From Epiperipatus broadwayi (lineage: Eukaryota > Onychophora > Udeonychophora > Euonychophora > Peripatidae): a stretch of DNA of 64,000 nt. A program made the position numbers and the translations under genes. The notes under the pieces were generated by a model. That model did no database searches. It worked only from the letters and a program-made list of their open reading frames with translations, and was not told the DNA's origin. This document shows positions 58,788 through 64,000 of this stretch, piece after piece. The DNA lies in NCBI GenBank assembly GCA_028023455.1, contig JAQFVV010000275.1, positions 622,001 to 686,000 of the forward strand, given 5' to 3'. Every line of letters starts with the position of its first letter. The first letter of the stretch is position 1.

Positions 58788-59516
58788 CTATCTGGATTGA
58801 AATGGTTGGTAATCTTTAAATTTAATTCTCTGTTGGAACCCAGATATAACTCCTGGAATCTCTGAAAAAATCAGGTTAAACTGATTAATTATAGATCGTA
58901 ATAACTCTCCTGCACTTTCGCTATCTAATAGATTGGACTCTGTGAGTTTAGTGTCTATAAGTGCTTCAGGAATATTTGACACAATGCAATCAACTTCAGG
59001 TAGGCCATATCTTGGAAGCAATGTCATCTCCAAGACCTCATCATCTATCCTAATTATTTTATTGGAGAAATCAATAATACAAGAGTGTAAGTGTAGGAAG
59101 TCTGCCCCTAGTATGACATCCTGGATTAAACCATTTAATATGAAGAACACATGATAGAGGTTTGCCTGACCAAACTTTATTTCAATCCAAACTTGTTTCT
59201 GCACCAGCTTTGCCTTCCTATTGTTAGCCATGGTAACCTGTACAGATTTCAGGGGTAAGATTTTAACTTGGGGGTTCTTGTTCAGAACCTTCTGATAGAG
59301 TTGGTCTGAAATGACAGAAATCTGGCTACCAGAATCTAACAAAGCTTTAACTGGCAAATCCTCAAACAAAGCCTCTATCATGGGGCAGATCTGCAAAGCA
59401 AAGTCAGGTGCCTTGTCTTCCCAGGAACCCATCATATTGGTGATTTCTCCATCTATTATTGGTACCCTGTTCCTCATTGTATTTTTGGTTCCTTGAGGTG
59501 AGGAACTAATCCCCAA
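58788..59516 (-). pseudogene. E4 retropepsin-like protease and linker to RT
   Basis: The frame of 242 codons has the catalytic DSG in KALLDSGSQISVISDQ (about 59328-59336), a flap region and the hallmark GLIQDVILGADFLHLH. It then leads toward RT with EIPGVISGFQQRIKFKDYQP. DSG is a known variant of DTG in retropepsins. The domain looks intact, but a frame break on either side separates it from gag and RT. It belongs to the same protease family as E0, E1 and E2. Confidence 0.82.
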
Positions 59517-59529
59517 GCACCTTTCTAGT

Positions 59530-61681
59530 TTAGTTTCTGCTTAGTGTTGGATGCATGATTACTGCATCCTTGTTTTGGTGAACAGGGGTACTGGGGAAAT
59601 TTGTCAATGATTTGCCATTATTGAATCTATTTCCCTTGTGTGACCACACATTTGGTGCATTGATTTGATTGGCTTTCTTTTTCCAGTGTCTGGGATCTTT
59701 GTTGTTTTTTCTCTTATGATAAAATAAAACATTAACATCTGCCTCATCTTTCCTTATCCCTGGTGTCCTAATGGATAAATTAATGTTATTCAAACAATAC
59801 TGTTTAACAATTCAGAAACCTGCTCAATATTCCTAGCATTTGCATGCATCAGCAATTCCTCTATATGTAAAGGTAAATTCCTTTTAACTATTCATATGAT
59901 TTCCCTTTCCCTAAAACAATATGTGTTCAAAGTATGTAGCTTGGTAACTTGTCACCTAAAAAACTTGTGTTTCCCCGGGTGCAGACCTATATTTTTCCTG
60001 GAATAGTTGGTAAAGAATGGTTTCCTGTCTATCTCTGTTCCAAAAATTTCTAACCAATAGTGTCTGGTAATCATCAAATGTGGATGGTGTCTGGAACAAT
60101 GACTCCCACCACATTAAGGCATCACCTTGGAGGTGACTATATGCGATTATAATTTTTTCATTTTCAGACAAACTTCTATTTACCATGAAATAAAGTTTTA
60201 AGCTTCTTAAATGTTCAATTGGAGCTTCATTATTGAAACCTTTAAAAACTTTCAGCTTTACAAATTGGTTAATAGCATTTATCTCTGTGTGGGTAACCTG
60301 AGTCTTATACATTTCTTGTGTACTTATTTGTGAATTCATGAGAGGATGATCTACATCAGCTTGATATTCATCTGTTTGTGTTTCATTTAGATGAAATTCA
60401 TGGGGCCATCTGCTTTAGGCATCATATGAGATTGAAAAGTGGGTTCTTCATATGGGTCATTTGCTTCTTGTAAATTGCTAAAAGCTACTTTCAAATGTGC
60501 CACATAATGGTTTCAATCTTCTCAGTCATTTTGGATCTTCTTTTCACTCCCTAATTGTGGTTTCATAAGAATTGGTATCTTTGAGTTAATTTGGGACTTA
60601 TTCCTCGATGACCATTGCCTCATGGCTTCATCTAAACTATTAATTTGACTCTGTGTTTCAGTGGTTCTCTCCATAAATTATTCTAATGTTGTTTTGCATA
60701 ACAGAGTGTCTGTTTCCATAGAAGATATATTATGTCCAAGCTGTTGTAAATGGTGATTCACAGCTTGCATCATTTTCTTTTGAACCCCATTTTCTGCACT
60801 TTGTTTAATCTGGAGTTGGCCTAATTCTTTCTGTATGACTTCCAAATTTTTTTGAACTTCTTTCTTGTGATTCTCTTGACATTGCCTCATTATTTCTTTA
60901 GTGGATTCCTGGGCTTGGTGTACTTCCTTAATTTTGTTATCAATTTGGGTGGCAATGCTTTTTCTTTAAACCCAGTAAATCACTCTTGACACTGCAAGTT
61001 CACTCTATCTATATCTATTCTCATCTCTTCTACATTTTGTTTCAATTTCATACTACTGTTATGCACTTCATTCATCTCTGAAGATAACTGCTCCATGGCT
61101 GTAGAAAATTTCATTTCAATGCCACTAATTCTTTTCGTAACCTCCTCATCCAATTTGTCAATATCAGCCTTAGTTTTCATGTTGCTTATTTCAGCCTTGA
61201 TTATACCTATCTGACCACTCATGGAATCTATCTGACCACTCATGCTGCTTATATCCATCTGACCACTCATGCTGCTTATATCAGCCTTGGTTACCATATT
61301 ATCCATTCAACTACTCATGCTATCCATCCTACCATTCATGTCATTCATCTGACCACTCATGCTATCCATCTGACCCAATAATGTTTGGAGCATCTGCATC
61401 ATGGCTCCACTATCTTCTGTAACCTGTGGGAGTCCAATTCCAGGTGATTGAGCAGACTGTTTATTTGAGTCTTCTTGAATTTGAGATATTGTTTGTTTTT
61501 CCTCTTGCATTGAGAAAGAATGCTCATCCCCAACCACTGTCCCCCTGAACACATTTATGTCTACTGATCTTACTTGTTCCATATTAGGATCATGCTCAAC
61601 TTCATTGACACTAACATCCTGTGGCTTTACCTTTAACTCTTTATTCATATCTGATAAATACCTACCACTTCTAAGAAACAT
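59530..61681 (-). pseudogene. gag: E4 gag pseudogene
   Basis: The ATG at 61681 begins MFLRSGRYLSDMNKELK, showing the same L-R-S-G motif as E1 and E2 Gag. A repeat-built segment follows (61160-61400) with SMSGQMD and SMSGQIG units, interrupted by TGA at 61307-61309 in the same frame. Coiled coil continues at 60980-61306 and, in other frames, at 60678-60890 (NHKKEVQKNLEVIQKELGQL). The capsid is 59956-60339, with VKLKVFKGFNNEAPIEHLRS and YSHLQGDALMWWESLF. The C-terminus is 59530-59793, basic, with no zinc knuckle. At least four frame breaks are present. Confidence 0.85.
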
Positions 61682-62394
61682 ACAAAATAAACTAATACTT
61701 TTCTTTAAAATATCTACTCTATGGCAAAATTATTTCTTTTTATATAATATTCTATAATATGTCATAGGATCTCCTACCAACTTGTGTCATCTCATGTGAT
61801 TTTGGTTACCTTAAGTATTTTACATATCATTGGTATTAATGCTGGTTTTATATATTTTGCCCTTTATCTGCCTCACTTGCCTATTCTTATTAGATTCTTG
61901 ATCATGTATTTAGTTTTGGTCTCTATTTATCAATTCATACTTTCACTCAGAGTTATTTGAACTTATAGTTGATTGACTAAGTTAATTATACCATTAAGTT
62001 GATGTATCAGATTATACTGAAATTATGGACAGTTTTTTATAAATTCAATTTACATCACACTAAAAATATACAGTAAAATATGATAGACTTAACTCTTTAA
62101 AGCTCAACACATTGTGTATCAAAATGTAATAGACATAACTATTCACATGCAGTGAATCTAAGTATTTAAGCTTACCACATTGCATGCCAAAAATGTAACA
62201 GACAATCAACTAGAGTGAATTTAATAATTGGCTATTATGAATGCGATGTGATAATCAACTTTTATTAAGTCTATATATGCTGGTGTACCTATTATTTAGG
62301 CTTCACTGTTGATGGTGTCAAAAATGTAACAGTATGTAGTTTGTATCTGTGGTGAACTTAAATTTTCAGGCCCAAAATGTTGTGCGCAAAAATA
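61682..62394 (-). other. E4 leader with reiterated LTR-end/primer-site modules
   Basis: On the minus strand the LTR end GTTACA is followed by TATTTTTGCGCACAACATTT. Similar modules recur through the leader: GTTACATTTTTGACACC (near 62330), GTTACATTTTTGGCATGCAA (near 62190) and ATTACATTTTGATACACAAT (near 62115). GCGCACAAC and TGGCATGCAATGTGG both resemble parts of the tRNA-Lys complement TGGCGCCCAACGTGG. The rest of the leader to the gag ATG shows no frame. Confidence 0.6.
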
Positions 62395-64000
62395 TGTAAC
62401 GGACCAGAAAAACCCTTTAGGATGGTACACCCAGAGCCTTTTTTACTTACAGGTCGGATTACGACTCGGGGTTCTAACTCAGTGTAGACATTTGCCTTTA
62501 ACTCTGCTCAAGGATGGATTTAAATAGGATGGCAATAATATGACATCTATATAGATCCTTAATGGCTATTGCTAATAATATATTAAAAATCTGTATACAT
62601 GTATAATAGCTATTCTGGTGAGTGAAGTATGAATGATGCTTAATAATCTAGAGACCAGAGAAACAAAGATTTTAACTTCAAACAACAAATATTTATTAAC
62701 AAATCGGGGTTAAATTTATAATATTTATAAATTAATAAAATATATACATGGATATAATAAAATATTGATTTGTCTTTACTGCAATAAGACTAGCTATGAT
62801 TTAAATATTAAAATATCAATTGAAATAAAATTATAAAATTATAGTGCATAATGTACAATAAAGTATCAATTATTTTAAATATGAAATTATATTACTAGAT
62901 GTACAATTATCATTTTGTTTATGTCCTTTAAATGTATCTCAAGGTTACATCCATGAATTGCTAATTTGCGTTTTGTAGATATAATTCATTCATAAACAGT
63001 TATTCATGCAAACAAGAAAATGTATTTATATAAAATTAGTTATTAGTAAGTCTAAATAATATTTAAATGTTAACATATTAAATGTCTAATTAAAATGTAT
63101 ATGTGTAAAATCTTACCTTTTGTCTTTTAAGTCATTGTCCATTTAATGTGTCCAATTACTTTAATATTTTATTTACAAACATAAAAAAAATTATCTATGC
63201 ATACCTTGAGTTGTGTATTTGTATCTCTCTTCCCTTATATAAATTTAAATAAATGGGTTCTTTTTTAAAAAAAAATGTTTTCTGCAAATGAATAACAGGT
63301 TGAGAAAACTTGTAACTCAACTCTCAGTATACACTAAAAAAAATACAAAATTTAAAACATTTATAAGCATTATTTGAAATCTTGTACTTCTTTAAAACAA
63401 TAGTAGGTTAAATTTTCAAGAATGGCTTCAGTGTTCATAGCAGATAATGTCTTTCTTTTATTCAAGCATATTAAATCATATTAAACATTCCAAGCATTAA
63501 AAATTCCCACAACAATATCAAATTCCTGGGCTTTTGATTTTATAGCCATCGCCTTTCCAATTCCATCTCCAGATCATTCCATGCTGATTTAAACATTAAA
63601 TATACCAATGAATATTATACTCCATCACCTGCCAATGACACCAAGGAGATAGAAGGATCCCGTGATACTTAATTAGCAAAATTGCATCGTTAGGTTTTAT
63701 ATATACACATATAAATTGTTAAATATAAATCTTTTTCCTAGGCTAGCATTATAATATAAAAACAAATGCTATTTCTATGCAGTTTTTATTTATATATATA
63801 TGAGATGCATGATAAAGATTTTACTTTAGAAGTAATATAAATTAGTGTTAATAAAATTCTATTTCATTATTAGTTGGCATTATCTTTTACAAGAAACATT
63901 TTATAGTAATTATATTTTTGACAATGATAAATCAATATGAAGCTCTTAGAATTTATTTGAACGAACGAAAGTTCATCACTGTCTTTTTTCCTTTTTTAAA
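62395..64000 (-). repeat. E4 5' LTR, partial (window edge)
   Basis: The first 1606 bp of the LTR as read on the plus strand match 53445-55050 with few differences, for example GGACCAGAAA versus AGACCGGAAA. About 550 bp should lie beyond the window. Confidence 0.92.

Larger units (their letters stand above)
53445..64000 (-). mobile_element. E4: near full-length Ty3/gypsy element, minus strand, cut by window end
   Basis: The downstream LTR is 53445-55603; the upstream LTR begins at 62395 and runs off the window. Ends are TGTAA...TTACA, and (AT)n flanks the visible side. In minus-strand order it has a leader with repeats, gag (from ATG 61681), protease, RT, RNase H, integrase and a strong polypurine tract. 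This order (integrase after RNase H) is Ty3/gypsy type. No envelope frame and no chromodomain were recognised. The two LTR portions differ at a low level (about 1-2% by eye), so insertion is fairly recent. Stops and frameshifts in every domain make this copy defective. Confidence 0.93.

Overview
This is an AT-rich eukaryotic window made almost entirely of transposable elements. Five LTR retrotransposons of related Ty3/gypsy-like lineages (called E0 to E4 here), one non-autonomous DNA transposon and some ancient dispersed repeat account for most of it. There are no bacterial operons, no rRNA or convincing tRNA genes, and no complete host gene. TATA-driven LTRs, spliceosome-like sites and CpG-type decay (CG to TG/CA between paired LTRs) point to an animal, probably an invertebrate, with cytosine methylation. 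The species cannot be read from the sequence.

Layout. 1-2234: an old dispersed repeat interrupted at 326-2119 by a DNA transposon with imperfect ~40-bp terminal inverted repeats and an 8-bp target duplication; the uninterrupted paralogue lies at 22552-22932. 2636-5176 (minus): E0, a decayed gag-protease element. 5971-18290 (plus): E1, with 3.53-kb LTRs, decayed gag, protease and an internally deleted pol. 18291-25096: mostly unexplained AT-rich DNA. 25097-35299 (plus): E2, a relative of E1 with a truncated 5' LTR (25097-28260) and a promoter-deleted 3' LTR (31846-35299). 35300-40988: AT-rich DNA with one exon-like segment that resembles a YWTD beta-propeller blade. 40989-53424 (plus): E3, a young element with 4.64-kb LTRs around a 3.16-kb interior that encodes only Gag. 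53445 to beyond 64000 (minus): E4, a fuller element with 2.16-kb LTRs and gag, protease, RT, RNase H and integrase, all carrying stops or frameshifts.

How the pieces relate. E4 has the full pol set but carries Asp-to-Asn at the first RT catalytic residue and several frame breaks, so this copy cannot be active as it stands. E1 and E2 are deletion derivatives that keep gag, protease and the basic integrase tail. E3 has shed all of pol and would need enzymes in trans. E1 to E4 all sit in (AT)n tracts; E1 and E2 share an ATAT target duplication, and E3 and E4 are separated only by a 20-bp AT tract.

The least expected structures are in the non-coding parts: arrays of a short CpG-containing palindrome inside the E1/E2 LTRs, a hairpin at the very tip of these LTRs, reiterated leader modules that seem to include primer-binding-site-like sequence, and Gag coiled coils that each family has built from a different tandem repeat.
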